64,000 nt of DNA from Cupriavidus metallidurans CH34 (GTDB lineage Bacteria; Pseudomonadota; Gammaproteobacteria; Burkholderiales; Burkholderiaceae): contig NC_007973.1 in assembly GCF_000196015.1 (NCBI RefSeq), forward strand, positions 620,001 to 684,000, given 5' to 3'. The notes below the pieces were generated by a model, which was given only the letters and a program-made list of their open reading frames with translations, ran no database searches and was not told where the DNA came from. Positions 41,976-52,100 of this stretch are shown here, piece after piece (the first letter of the stretch is position 1; each line of letters opens with the position of its first letter). The position numbers were made by a program, and so were the translations under genes.

Positions 41976-43583
41976 TTACATGCGGAACACGCCGAACTTC
42001 ATGTCGCCGATCGGGGCGTTGAGGCTGGCGGACAGGCCCAGGCCGAGCACGGTGCGCGTCTGCGCGGGATCGATGACGCCATCGTCCCAGAGCCGCGCGC
42101 TGGCGTAGTACGGATGTCCCTGCAGTTCGTACTGGTCGCGGATCGGTGCCTTGAAGGCTTCTTCCTCCTGCGGGCTCCACTCGCCGCCCTTGGCCTCGAT
42201 GCCATCGCGGCGGACCGTTGCCAGCACGCTGGCGGCCTGCTCGCCGCCCATCACGGAGATCCGCGCGTTCGGCCACATCCACAGGAAGCGCGGCGAGTAC
42301 GCGCGTCCGCACATGCCGTAGTTGCCCGCGCCGAACGAGCCGCCGATGATCACCGTGAACTTCGGCACCTGTGCCGTGGCCACCGCCGTCACCATCTTGG
42401 CGCCATTGCGCGCGATGCCCTCGTTCTCGTACTTGCGGCCGACCATGAAGCCGGTGATGTTCTGCAGGAACACCAGCGGGATCTTGCGCTGGCAGCACAG
42501 CTCGATGAAGTGTGAACCCTTCAGCGCCGACTCCGAGAACAGGATGCCGTTGTTGGCGACGATACCGACCGGGTAGCCCCAGATCCGCGCGAAGCCGCAG
42601 ACCAGCGTGGTGCCGTAGCGGGCCTTGAATTCGTCGAACTCGGAGCCGTCGACGATGCGGGCGATGACCTCGCGCACGTCGTACGGCTTGCGCGTGTCGG
42701 TCGGGATCACGCCGTACAGTTCTTCGGGCGGATACAGCGGCTCGGCCGGCTCGTGCAGGCGGATCTGATCCGGCTTGCGGCGGTTCAGGTGCTGCACGAT
42801 ATTGCGCGCCAGCGAGAGCGCGTGATGATCGTTCTGCGCGAAGTAGTCCGCCACGCCCGAGAGGCGCGTGTGCACGTCGGCGCCGCCCAGGTCCTCGGCG
42901 GTCACTTCCTCGCCGGTGGCTGCCTTCACCAGCGGCGGGCCGCCCAGGAAGATCGTGCCCTGGTTCTTGACGATGATCGACTCGTCGCTCATCGCCGGCA
43001 CATACGCGCCGCCGGCCGTGCACGAGCCCATCACCACGGCGATCTGCGGAATGCCTTGCGCCGACAGGTTGGCCTGGTTGTAGAAGATGCGGCCAAAGTG
43101 GTCGCGGTCAGGGAACACCTCGTCCTGGTTCGGCAGGTTCGCGCCGCCGGAATCCACCAGATAGATGCATGGCAGGTTGTTCTGCTCGGCGATCTCCTGC
43201 GCGCGCACGTGTTTCTTGACCGTCATCGGGTAGTACGTGCCGCCCTTGACCGTGGCGTCGTTGCAGACGATCACGCATTCCTGGCCGGCCACGCGACCGA
43301 TGCCGGTGATGATGCCCGCGCCGGGCGCCGCATCGTCGTACATGCCGTACGCAGCCAGTTGCGACAGTTCCAGGAACGGCGTACCCGGGTCGAGCAGTTG
43401 CTGCACGCGGTCGCGCGGCAGCAGCTTGCCGCGCGACAGGTGCTTGTCGCGCGCGGCCTCGCCACCGCCTTCGGCCAGCTTTGTGATCTTCTGCCGGAGA
43501 TCGGCCACGAGCGCCTGCATCGTCTCCGCATTGGCCTTGAACGACTCGGAGCGGGCGTTGAGTTTGGTTTCTATGGTTGGCAT
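41976..43583 (-). CDS. liuB: Methylcrotonoyl-CoA carboxylase carboxyltransferase subunit
   Basis: The 535-residue carboxyltransferase has two crotonase-like halves with the acyl-CoA and biotin sites ([22 protein letters not shown] around the first, [20 protein letters not shown] around the second, both recognised in pieces). The length agrees with MCC beta subunits (533-540). It transfers CO2 from biotin to 3-methylcrotonyl-CoA to give methylglutaconyl-CoA. It starts four bases after the acyl-CoA synthetase stop and is followed by the biotin subunit. Geranyl-CoA carboxylase (AtuC) is the nearest alternative, less likely given HMG-CoA lyase in the same cluster. Confidence 0.94.
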   Translation of the reverse strand: MPTIETKLNARSESFKANAETMQALVADLRQKITKLAEGGGEAARDKHLSRGKLLPRDRVQQLLDPGTPFLELSQLAAYGMYDDAAPGAGIITGIGRVAGQECVIVCNDATVKGGTYYPMTVKKHVRAQEIAEQNNLPCIYLVDSGGANLPNQDEVFPDRDHFGRIFYNQANLSAQGIPQIAVVMGSCTAGGAYVPAMSDESIIVKNQGTIFLGGPPLVKAATGEEVTAEDLGGADVHTRLSGVADYFAQNDHHALSLARNIVQHLNRRKPDQIRLHEPAEPLYPPEELYGVIPTDTRKPYDVREVIARIVDGSEFDEFKARYGTTLVCGFARIWGYPVGIVANNGILFSESALKGSHFIELCCQRKIPLVFLQNITGFMVGRKYENEGIARNGAKMVTAVATAQVPKFTVIIGGSFGAGNYGMCGRAYSPRFLWMWPNARISVMGGEQAASVLATVRRDGIEAKGGEWSPQEEEAFKAPIRDQYELQGHPYYASARLWDDGVIDPAQTRTVLGLGLSASLNAPIGDMKFGVFRM

Positions 43584-43587
43584 GGCT

Positions 43588-45300
43588 TCACTTGGCCTTG
43601 GGGCTGATTCCGAGTTCCTGGGTCATCTGGTCCCGCATGACGAACTTCTGCACCTTGCCGGTGATCGTCATGGGCATCTCGTCTACAAAGCGAATGTAAC
43701 GGGGGATCTTGTAGTGGGCAATCTGGTCGCGGCAGTAATTCCGGATTTCCTCGTCGGTGGCGCTCTGGCCCGGCTTCAGGACGATCCAGGCGCAGACTTC
43801 CTCGCCGTACTTCTCGTCGGGCACGCCGAAGACCTGCACGGACTGGACTTTCGGGTGCCGGAACAGGAATTCCTCGATCTCGCGCGGGTAGACGTTCTCG
43901 CCGCCGCGGATCAGCATGTCCTTCACGCGGCCGACGATGTTGCAGTAGCCCTCTTCGTCGATCGTGGCCAGGTCGCCGGTGTGCATCCAGCCGTCGCGGA
44001 TTGCCTCGCGCGTGCGTTCCTCGTCGTCCCAGTAGCCAAGCATCACCGAGTAGCCGCGCGTGCAGAGTTCACCGGTGGCGCCGATGGGCAGCGTCTGGCC
44101 ATCCACGTCGACCACCTTGCATTCCAGATGCGGCTGCACGCGGCCGACCGTCGACACCCGCTTGTCGATCGGATCGTCGGTGGCGCTCTGGAACGACACC
44201 GGGCTGGTTTCGGTCATGCCATAGGCAATGGTGATCTCGGCCAGGTGCATGTCCGCCATGACGCGCTTCATGACTTCCACCGGGCAGGGCGCGCCGGCCA
44301 TGATGCCGGTGCGCAGGCTGGAAAAGTCGTACTTCGAGAAGTCGGGGTCGTCGAGTTGCGCGATGAACATGGTCGGCACGCCATGCAGGGCCGTGCAGCG
44401 TTCCTCGCTGACGGCGGCCATCGTGGCGCCGGGGTGGAATGCCTCACCCGGGAACACCATGCTGGCCCCGGTGGACACGCAGGCCAGCACGCCCAGCACC
44501 ATGCCGAAGCAGTGGTAGAACGGCACCGGGATGCAGAGCTTGTCCTGTTCGGAAAACCGCATCGCGCCCGCGATCGAACGGCCGTTGTTGACGATGTTGC
44601 GGTGCGTGAGCGTGGCGCCCTTGGGCGCGCCGGTGGTGCCGCTGGTGAACTGGATATTGATGGGGTCGCGCGCGTCGAGTCCGGCGGTGATCTCGTCGAG
44701 CTCAGTCTTTGGCACGTTTGCGCCGCGCGCCAGCAACTCGCGGAAGGTCAGCATGCCGGGCGTCGGCACGTCTTCCATGCGGATAACCCAGCGCAGCAGC
44801 GGCAGCCGGGCGGCGTTCAGCGCGCCCGGTTCGGCTTTGGCCAACTCGGGGGCCAGTGTTGCCAGCATGTCCAGGTAGCGCGAGGTCTTGAATGCTTCCG
44901 GCGCGATGATCGCCTTGCAGCCAACCTTGTTCAGCGCGTATTCGAGTTCCGCAAGGCGGTACGCCGGGTTGATGTTGACCATGACCAGGCCAACCCGGGC
45001 CGTAGCAAACTGCGTCAGCAGCCACTCGAAGCGGTTAGGGGACCAGATGCCGACCCGGTCGCCCTTGCGCAGGCCCAGCGCGTGGAGGCCGGAGGCCATC
45101 CTGTCCACTTCGGCGCTGAATTCATTCCAGGTCCAGCGGATGTTCTGCTCCCGGAATACCACCGCCGGCCGGCTGCCGTGGAGCGCGGCAGTGTTCGCCA
45201 GCAGCGCAGGCACCGTCAGTTCGCTGAGTGGTGGGGTGTCGGCCCCTTTCACGTAAGACAGCCCCCCAATGGGCAGGGAGGTTCCCGGTTGCATCGCCAT
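43588..45300 (-). CDS. AMP-dependent acyl-CoA synthetase
   Basis: The 570-residue adenylate-forming enzyme has the P-loop motif [26 protein letters not shown], the hinge [21 protein letters not shown] region (read in parts) and the C-terminal catalytic Lys in [10 protein letters not shown]. This subgroup activates medium-chain or branched acids to CoA thioesters. It is first in the leucine cluster. The ATG follows AGGAG by six bases, and a palindromic operator sits 33 bases upstream. It could feed externally supplied branched acids such as isovalerate or methylcrotonate into the pathway. Confidence 0.92.
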   Translation of the reverse strand: MAMQPGTSLPIGGLSYVKGADTPPLSELTVPALLANTAALHGSRPAVVFREQNIRWTWNEFSAEVDRMASGLHALGLRKGDRVGIWSPNRFEWLLTQFATARVGLVMVNINPAYRLAELEYALNKVGCKAIIAPEAFKTSRYLDMLATLAPELAKAEPGALNAARLPLLRWVIRMEDVPTPGMLTFRELLARGANVPKTELDEITAGLDARDPINIQFTSGTTGAPKGATLTHRNIVNNGRSIAGAMRFSEQDKLCIPVPFYHCFGMVLGVLACVSTGASMVFPGEAFHPGATMAAVSEERCTALHGVPTMFIAQLDDPDFSKYDFSSLRTGIMAGAPCPVEVMKRVMADMHLAEITIAYGMTETSPVSFQSATDDPIDKRVSTVGRVQPHLECKVVDVDGQTLPIGATGELCTRGYSVMLGYWDDEERTREAIRDGWMHTGDLATIDEEGYCNIVGRVKDMLIRGGENVYPREIEEFLFRHPKVQSVQVFGVPDEKYGEEVCAWIVLKPGQSATDEEIRNYCRDQIAHYKIPRYIRFVDEMPMTITGKVQKFVMRDQMTQELGISPKAK

Positions 45301-45332
45301 ACCTGTCTCCTGTCGCGGCCGGATCGCCGTGA

Positions 45333-45349
45333 ATTGAGTAATACTCAAT
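45333..45349. promoter_or_regulatory. Palindromic operator ahead of the leucine cluster
   Basis: ATTGAGTA-A-TACTCAAT is a perfect 8+8 inverted repeat about 33 bases before the acyl-CoA synthetase ATG. A second copy, 13 of 15 core bases identical, occurs about 100 bases away before the divergent TetR gene. This is the expected arrangement for a TetR repressor that controls itself and its target. Confidence 0.7.
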
Positions 45350-45402
45350 CTCAGGAAATCAAGCCTATTGAGCGTTATGTTAGGAATACGATGCGAAGAC
45401 TG

Positions 45403-45408
45403 TATACT
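45403..45408 (+). promoter_or_regulatory. Candidate -10 box of the tetR gene
   Basis: TATACT fits a sigma-70 -10 element; the -35 region (TTAGGA, 17 bases upstream) is poor. The second operator copy starts 27 bases further on, so repressor bound there would block early transcription. Confidence 0.4.
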
Positions 45409-45434
45409 CTGCTGGATCAAAGGGCAAACGAAAT

Positions 45435-45449
45435 TTGAGTAACATTCAA
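45435..45449. promoter_or_regulatory. Second operator copy ahead of the tetR gene
   Basis: TTGAGTAACATTCAA differs from the palindrome near the acyl-CoA synthetase gene (TTGAGTAATACTCAA) at two of 15 positions. It lies about 96 bases before the TetR start. Confidence 0.6.
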
Positions 45450-45545
45450 CTTTCGGGCGCGCGCGGTCGGACAGGCGTGCCGAGCGCCGCTCGCGCCCTA
45501 TAATTCCGGGCCATCACCGTTCAGGTTACGCAACAGGGACCGCAA

Positions 45546-46292
45546 ATGCAGCAGATCGTGAATCAGCGTCGTATCCCGGCAGGCGCCAAGGCGGAGCAGC
45601 GTATTCGCGACATCCTGCGCGTGGGCCGCGAAGTGTTCTCGGAGCTTGGCTACGAGCGGGCGACCACGACCGAGATCGCGCAGCGCCTGGGGATTTCCGA
45701 GGGCACGATCTTCACGTACTTCCACAGCAAGCGGGACCTGTGTGTCCGCGTGATCCAGGACTGGTACGACGAGATCATCGCGGCGATGGAGGGCGGCATG
45801 CCGCGCGAGGGCACCGCCCGGGCGCAACTGGAGTTTTTTATCGGCACGCACCTCCGGCTGTTCCTGATCCATGGCACCGGCCTGTGCGCGCTGGTGCTGT
45901 CGGAGGGGCGCGCCAAGGGGCAGGGGCTCGACGAGGTGTTCGTGCCGTTGCAACGGCGCTACACGGCGCCGCTGATGGCGCTGCTGGCCGCCGCCCAGGC
46001 GGGCGGGGAGATCCGGGCCGACATGCCGTTGCGGCTGATGCGTTCGGCCATTCTGGGGCCGATGGAGCATATTCTCTGGGATGCCATCGTGAGCGGCCGC
46101 CCGGTCGACATCGACCGCACCACGCAGGACATGATCGCGCTGCTGTGGCCCGCGCTGCAGCCGCAGAACCTGCAGGCCGCCGCGCTGGGGCAGTTCTATG
46201 GCGAGGTCAGCGCGGCGCTGGCCCGGGTGCAGGCGGCGGGAGGGACGGCGGGCTCCGCTGAAGGCTCCGCCGAGGGTTCCGAAGCTTCCTGA
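45546..46292 (+). CDS. TetR family regulator of the leucine/acyl-CoA cluster
   Basis: The 248-residue protein has an N-terminal TetR HTH (VFSELGYERATTTEIAQRLGISEGTIFTYFHSKRDL, residues about 30-65) and a helical ligand domain of the fatty-acid/branched-acid type. Its last 25 residues are a low-complexity Gly/Ala/Ser/Glu tail. It is divergent from the acyl-CoA synthetase-liuBDE genes, and two copies of a palindrome lie between. By family and position it is likely a repressor released by an acyl-CoA, comparable to the LiuQ or FadP regulators described in beta-proteobacteria; which of these it is cannot be told here. Confidence 0.88.
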   Translation: MQQIVNQRRIPAGAKAEQRIRDILRVGREVFSELGYERATTTEIAQRLGISEGTIFTYFHSKRDLCVRVIQDWYDEIIAAMEGGMPREGTARAQLEFFIGTHLRLFLIHGTGLCALVLSEGRAKGQGLDEVFVPLQRRYTAPLMALLAAAQAGGEIRADMPLRLMRSAILGPMEHILWDAIVSGRPVDIDRTTQDMIALLWPALQPQNLQAAALGQFYGEVSAALARVQAAGGTAGSAEGSAEGSEAS

Positions 46293-46451
46293 CGCCGCTT
46301 CGCCGGCATCCCCGGCTACCTGTATTCGGGGATGCCACATCCGGCCCGTTTCTGGCAGGCTGCCATGACCTCGTCCGGAATCGTCCGGACGTTCGCCAAG
46401 CCCGGCGGCAGTACGGCTACACTCAGGCCGCGCCCCCACCACTGTCACTCC

Positions 46452-47159
46452 ATGATCCAACCCTTGCCCGACACGGCTGAATCGGTGTTGCCAGCGCCCC
46501 TGCTGGTCGTTGAAGACGAGCCGCCGATGCAGTCCAGGCTACGCACGATCCTGGCCGCACTGGGTTATGGCGACGACGCCATATGGTTTGCCGGCAGTCT
46601 CGAGGCTGCCAACACGCTGCTGGCCACGCAGCCGTTCGCCATGGCGCTGGTTGATGTGGGGCTGCCCGACGGCAACGGCATCGACCTCATTCGGGTGATG
46701 CACGAGCAAGACCCGGCCCTGCCAATTTTGGTAATCTCCACGTGGAATACGGAACGGGTCATCGTAAGCGCGCTGCAGGCCGGTGCCACCGGCTACCTGC
46801 TCAAGGAGCGCGACGACGTCGAGATCATTCTGTCGATTCGCAGCGCGCTGCGGGGTGGCGCACCGATCGACCCCTTCGTGGCCAGGCGCATTCTCGATCT
46901 GGCTGGAAAGATGGCGCCGCTGGCTGGCGGCGCGGAAGTCCAGGCCGGGCCGACGGTCGGTGCGCCGCCACTGAGCGCGCGAGAAATAGAAATCCTCTCG
47001 CTGGTAAGCAAGGGTCTGACCAATCGGGAAATTGCGGAGGTGCTGTCCTTATCAAAGTTGACGGTCGAATGCCATATCAGAAACTCATACAAGAAACTGG
47101 CAGTTCACTCCCGCACCCAGGCCGTCTTCGAGGCGCGTGCCTCTGGCTTGTTGCGCTGA
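46452..47159 (+). CDS. LuxR/NarL-type response regulator
   Basis: The 235-residue protein has a receiver domain (residues about 15-135; acidic E21/D22, phospho-acceptor D68 in ALVDVGLPDGNG, then STWN and K) and a LuxR-type HTH (residues about 165-230: LSAREIEILSLVSKGLTNREIAEVLSLS, in parts, and TVECHIRNSYKKL). The ATG follows a C-rich stretch without a clear ribosome site. The downstream kinase gene starts inside its last 91 bases, so the two are a two-component pair. Target genes are unknown; the autotransporter gene converges just beyond the kinase. Confidence 0.9.
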   Translation: MIQPLPDTAESVLPAPLLVVEDEPPMQSRLRTILAALGYGDDAIWFAGSLEAANTLLATQPFAMALVDVGLPDGNGIDLIRVMHEQDPALPILVISTWNTERVIVSALQAGATGYLLKERDDVEIILSIRSALRGGAPIDPFVARRILDLAGKMAPLAGGAEVQAGPTVGAPPLSAREIEILSLVSKGLTNREIAEVLSLSKLTVECHIRNSYKKLAVHSRTQAVFEARASGLLR

Positions 47160-49108
47160 TCTGCGGCGTCGTGCTGCTTGCCGGCGCAGCTAGCGCCCGG
47201 GCGCAATCGGAGGCCGTCGCCTTTACCCGAATCGAAGCCGCACAGTCGACCTGGCAGGACGATGGCCCGCCCGTCACTGGCTGGGTGCCCGTGTCGCTGC
47301 CGGACATCTGGTCCACACGCTGGCCCGGCTTCGACGGCGTGGTCTGGTATCGCCTGAGCTGGCAGGGCGCTGACCCGCGCCAGCCCGTGGCGCTGTTGCT
47401 CGACTACCTGAATATGGCCGGCGCGGTTTATCTCAACGGCAGCCTGCTGATGCGCGACACGAGCCTGGTCGAACCGCTCACGCGTGCCTGGAATACCCCG
47501 CGCTACCAGTTGCTGCCCGCCTCGCTGCTGCGAGAGGGCGTCAACACGCTGCTGGTTCGCGTCTCAGGATTGTCGGCCTACCAGCCCGGCCTCGGGCCCG
47601 TATCGATCGCCGCCCCTGAACACCTGCGGCCCGCATACGATCGCGCGTACTGGCTGCGGCACGATCTGCAACTGATCAGCCTTGCCGTCACCGTCGCGCT
47701 CGGCTGCCTCTTTTTCTCGCTCTGGGTGATGCGTCGGCAGGAAGCGGCTTACGGATGGTTCAGCCTGATGTCGCTGGCCTGGTGGTGCGTGGCGCTGAAC
47801 CAGGTCGCGACTACCACCTGGCCGTTCGCGAGTACCGATGCCTGGGAGCGTGCGAACACCGTCGCGCTGCTGGTCTACAGCGTCGCGTACATGTTATCCA
47901 TGGCGCGATTCTGCGAGCGGCGTCTGCCGCGTGTCGAAGGCGGACTTTGGTTGCTTGCTGCGGTGGGTGCGGCGGTGATGATCTGGGCGCCGACCGAATC
48001 CCTGACCATGGTGCGCAACGTGCTCACGCTGTGGGCAGCGTGCGTCTTCTTCGCAACGTGCATCGTGTTCCTGGGCTTCGCCTGGCGTCATGGCCGCACC
48101 GATCATCGCATCCTGTCGGTTTGCATCGCCATCTTTCTCGTCGCGGCGGTGCACGACCTGCTGTCCTTTCTCGGCATCCTGACGGACAACGCCTACTACG
48201 CGGCGCTGACTTCGCAGGTCCAGATGATCGCTATGGCGCTGGTGCTGGCATGGCGCTTCGTGGCCAACCTGCGGCGGATCGAACGGTTCAACGACGAGTT
48301 GCACGGCAAGGTTTCCGAAGCCAAGGCCGAACTCGTCGTCAACCTGGGGCGCCAACGCGAGTACGAGGTTGCCAACGCGCGGCTCAACGAGCGGCTCAAT
48401 CTGGCGCACGACCTCCACGACGGGCTCGGCGGCACACTTGTCAGCGGCATCGCCACGCTGGAGCGCAGTCCGCATGACATCCCGCCAGACGAAGTGCTGT
48501 CGATGCTCCGGGCGTTGCGCGACGACCTGCGCATCATCGTCGATACGACTGCCAGCCAGCAGTTCGGCGAGCCGGCGCTGGCGGGGCAGATCGTGCCGCT
48601 GCGCCATCGCCTGAGCCGGTTGCTGGAGAGCCATGACATCGCGTGCCATTGGCAGCTCGATGGCCTTGAGCATTGCCATCTGCCGACTTCGCGGATTCTC
48701 GATGTCATGCGGACCTTGCAGGAAGCGCTGACCAACGTGATGAAGCACAGCAAGGCCAGCCGCGCGGACGTCGCGGTACGCGTCGGCGCGCGCGGGCTGG
48801 AGCTGTTGGTCAGCGATAACGGCGTCGGCTTCGATCCGGCCGCCGCAGGGCGGCACGCCGGTGCCGGCATGCGCAGCATGCGCGCGCGTACCGAGCGCCT
48901 TGGCGGCACGTTCAGCGTGCGATCAACGGGAGAGGGGACCGTGCTCGCCGTTCATATTCCGCTCGATGCCAGTGGCGCTGGCCTACCACTTGACCTGCAA
49001 CCCGGCGGAGCCAAGGATCGAGTTTCTGACCTTGGCATTGCCGCCGGCGGCCCAGATCCTGCCCACCTCGCCGTACAGGCTGAAGCGTCGGTTCAGGGCC
49101 GCGGTTAG
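47069..49108 (+). CDS. Sensor histidine kinase with 7TMR-DISM-like membrane domain
   Basis: The roughly 679-residue protein has a signal peptide (CLWLVALICGVVLLAGAASARA), an extracytoplasmic beta domain with jellyroll-like strands (residues about 40-190, GVVWYRLSW, AGAVYLNGSLLMRDTS), about seven membrane helices (residues 200-400), a coiled coil, a HisKA_3 H-box (LAHDLHDGLGGTLVSG) and a HATPase domain (EALTNVMKHSKAS, SDNGVGFD, GMRSMRARTERLGG). It pairs with the preceding NarL-type regulator. The chosen ATG lies inside the regulator gene because only this start gives an Arg-containing n-region ahead of the signal-peptide core. The C-terminus runs 126 bases into the antisense end of the autotransporter gene. 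Confidence 0.85.
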   Translation: MPYQKLIQETGSSLPHPGRLRGACLWLVALICGVVLLAGAASARAQSEAVAFTRIEAAQSTWQDDGPPVTGWVPVSLPDIWSTRWPGFDGVVWYRLSWQGADPRQPVALLLDYLNMAGAVYLNGSLLMRDTSLVEPLTRAWNTPRYQLLPASLLREGVNTLLVRVSGLSAYQPGLGPVSIAAPEHLRPAYDRAYWLRHDLQLISLAVTVALGCLFFSLWVMRRQEAAYGWFSLMSLAWWCVALNQVATTTWPFASTDAWERANTVALLVYSVAYMLSMARFCERRLPRVEGGLWLLAAVGAAVMIWAPTESLTMVRNVLTLWAACVFFATCIVFLGFAWRHGRTDHRILSVCIAIFLVAAVHDLLSFLGILTDNAYYAALTSQVQMIAMALVLAWRFVANLRRIERFNDELHGKVSEAKAELVVNLGRQREYEVANARLNERLNLAHDLHDGLGGTLVSGIATLERSPHDIPPDEVLSMLRALRDDLRIIVDTTASQQFGEPALAGQIVPLRHRLSRLLESHDIACHWQLDGLEHCHLPTSRILDVMRTLQEALTNVMKHSKASRADVAVRVGARGLELLVSDNGVGFDPAAAGRHAGAGMRSMRARTERLGGTFSVRSTGEGTVLAVHIPLDASGAGLPLDLQPGGAKDRVSDLGIAAGGPDPAHLAVQAEASVQGRG

Positions 49109-52100
49109 GCCCGCGGCCACTTCGATGCTCGTGCCGCCGGTCGCTGCCACGATGTCGGTGGTGGCGGCCGGGTTCGTGAAGCGGGCGACGTCGCTACCGT
49201 TCGACGCCATGTAGAGGTTGACGCGGCCATATGGCCGCAACGCGGCGGAGCCTGCCTCCATTTCACCCTTCACCCGTGCGCCGACGCGCGCGAGCCAGCT
49301 GCTGTTCACGTCGTTCTGGACCGTTGCTCCGGGGATCTGCGCGTTGTCGAGATGAATGCGTTGGTGAACTACCTGTAACTGGGGCTCGATGCTCCAGGCG
49401 CTGCCGCCAAGCGGAAAGGCGCGTCCCAATTCCAGCGATGCCAGCAGGCTGTCTCCCTTGGTCTCGACCCCGGAGCTGGACGCTGGCGTCACCGTGTAGC
49501 GGTGACGGCCCAACTGCAGCACGGCGTCGGCGTAGAAGCCGCTGTTCCCGGCATACGTGCCGTAGAAGCCCAGATACTGGTTGTGCAGATCGTTGCGGCC
49601 GGCGCCAGTATTGGCGATGCCGCCGACGAAGCCATTGACGCTTACGTTGCCATCCAGTTGGCCGACGTAGAGGCCGGCGCGCCAGTCTTGCGTGGCCAGC
49701 AAATCCGTGCCGGCCTGGAAGCCGGTCAACCGGCCCTTGCTCTTGGGCGACACCGTGCCGTCCTGGCTGACGTCGACATCGGTGGTCAGCACGCGGGCCC
49801 ATGCCCGACGATCGCGACCGGCAGGGGTGCCCGATGGGGTGCCGGATAGGGTGCCCGATGTAGCGGACCTCGGGTCGTCATCGCCCACGCGCTGGTGCAG
49901 GTTGCCGATCATGGCAAGGTTGCTCTGGCGCAGTTGACTCGGCAGCGCCGCGTACAGCGCGGCTTCGGCACGGTAGGTCGTGACGGGCGGGTCCGCAGGT
50001 TCGGTGGTCGGGGTGGTTTCGGTAGGCTCGCCGGTCTCGCCGGTCTCGCCGGTTTCGCCATTGGAGCGCAGATACCAGTTCTCGCCCGATCCCTTGGCGT
50101 CGGCAGCGTACAGGCGGTACTGGTAGGCGCCGGCATCCACATGGCCACCGGCGAGCACGAACGCGTTCTTGCTGGTCTGCGCCGTGGTGCTGGCGCCATT
50201 GACGGCGCTGATCACCTCGATGCCGTTGCCCGCGGTCAGCGCGCCAAGCCCATTCAGGTTGGTGATCTGCAGCGTGGTCTGACCGCTGGCGATGGCGGCG
50301 GGGCCGCTGAGGATCAGCCGGTCACTTACGCCGGTGCTGTCGCCGAGCGCAGTGCCCATGCGCAGCGAGCCGTTGTTGCCCGTGTAGGGGCCCGTCACCG
50401 TCAAGGTCGCGCCCGGTGTCGTGCCCATCAGCGAGACCACGCCCCCGTTGTTCAGTCCCGCGACACGCTGGCTGAAACCGGCGAGATCCAGCGTGGCGCC
50501 GCTGGCCACCGTGTGAACGGATGCCGCGCTGAAGGTGTTGGCCGCCCCCGCCCGCAGCGTGCCGGCCGCAACGTTGGTGGCGCCGGTGTAGTCGTTGGCG
50601 CCGGCAAGCGTCAAGGCGCCACTGCCGTTCTTGGTGAGAAAGCCCGAACCACTGATGGCCCCGGCGAGCGTGGCATTGAAGGCGCCGGTGTCGATCACAG
50701 GATCATTGCTGCCCGTCAGGCGGATCGCATTGGCGATGCGAAGCCCATCGGTGGCAATGCCGAGCGTGGTGCCGTCATCCATCGAGAGTGTGCCGGTCCC
50801 CAGCGCGCCGTTGCTGCCAAGGTCAATGCGTCCTTGCTTGAGCGCGGTGCCGCCACTGAAGCTGTTGTCGCCGCCAAGCGTCAGCGTGCCGCTGCCGGTC
50901 TTGAGCAAACCACCCGTGCCGGAGATCGCGCCAGACAAGGTGCCACTGCTATTGTCACCGCCCGTTGCCAGCGTCCGGGTGCCCAGCTTGATCTGGCCAG
51001 CGCCACTCAGGCTGCCGAAGCTGGCTTGCGCCGCAGTGATGCCAGAGATGTCGAGGATGCCCGCGGCATCGACTTGCACACCGCTGGAGTTTGCGATGCT
51101 GCCCGCGCCGGACAGGGCAAGCGTGCCGCCGGCGACCTGTGTCGCGCCGGTGTAGGTGTTGACGCCAGTCAGGGTCAAGGTGCCGGTGCCTTGCTGGACG
51201 AGATTCCCGGTGCCGCTGATGACGTCGGCGTAGCCGATGCTGTCGGTCCGGTTGAACATCAGTGTGCCGTTGTTGACCACGTTACCGCCAATGCTGCCGG
51301 TGGTGGTGGCGTTGCCGATGCGCAGTGTGCCGCTGCTGAGTTGTGTGGTGGCGGCCCGCACGTCCCCCAGCGCGAAGATCCACTGGCCGGCGCTTGTACT
51401 GAGCGCGAGTTGTCCGCTGGCCGTCACTGGCCCGTACAGCGCGATGCCGTCGCGGGCGGAGATCGTGACATTGCTGCCGCTCAACGCGGCATTGGCCAGC
51501 AACGTGCCGCCGTTGGCCGCGAGTTGCAGATTGCTCGTGCCGGTGTTGATTGCCGATACCGGTAGCGTCAACGCCCCGCCAGCGGTCAGGCTGACCGCGC
51601 CGTTCGTGCTGTTGTTTAGCGCCGAGACGCGCAGATCGCCAGCCGCGCGCAAGGCCACGCTGGAGCCCGTTGCAGCGATCGGGCCCTGAAAGCTGTTGCC
51701 CGCGTCGGTCAATGTGATGGCGCCAGTGCCGGCGCTGATGGTGGTGCTACCGGCAACGCTGAGTGCGCCGCTTTGGGTGATGGCCTTGTCGATGGTGGAT
51801 GCCGACAGGTTGCCACGCACCGTGCCGGTGCCAAGATTCATTGGACCCAGGCTCGTGGCAAGCAACGTATCCGTATTGACGTTACCGAAGGTCAGCGCCG
51901 AGGCGCTGCTGATTATCGTGGTGCCACCGGTCAGGCTTACCGCGCCAGCGAACGAATTGCTGGCGTTGGTCAGCGAGATGGCGTTCGTTCCCGCATTGAT
52001 CGTGGTATCGCCTCCGACCGACAGCGCGCCGGATTGTCCAAGCGAACGGGTCGTGGTCAACGCGAAGTCGCCGCCCGTGCTGATCGGCCCGAGCGCGGCG

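Noticed and set aside
49895..51565. 556-codon plus-strand frame opposite the autotransporter, with repetitive sequence
   Set aside because: Repetitiveness mirrors the passenger repeats of the real gene; no start site or domain.
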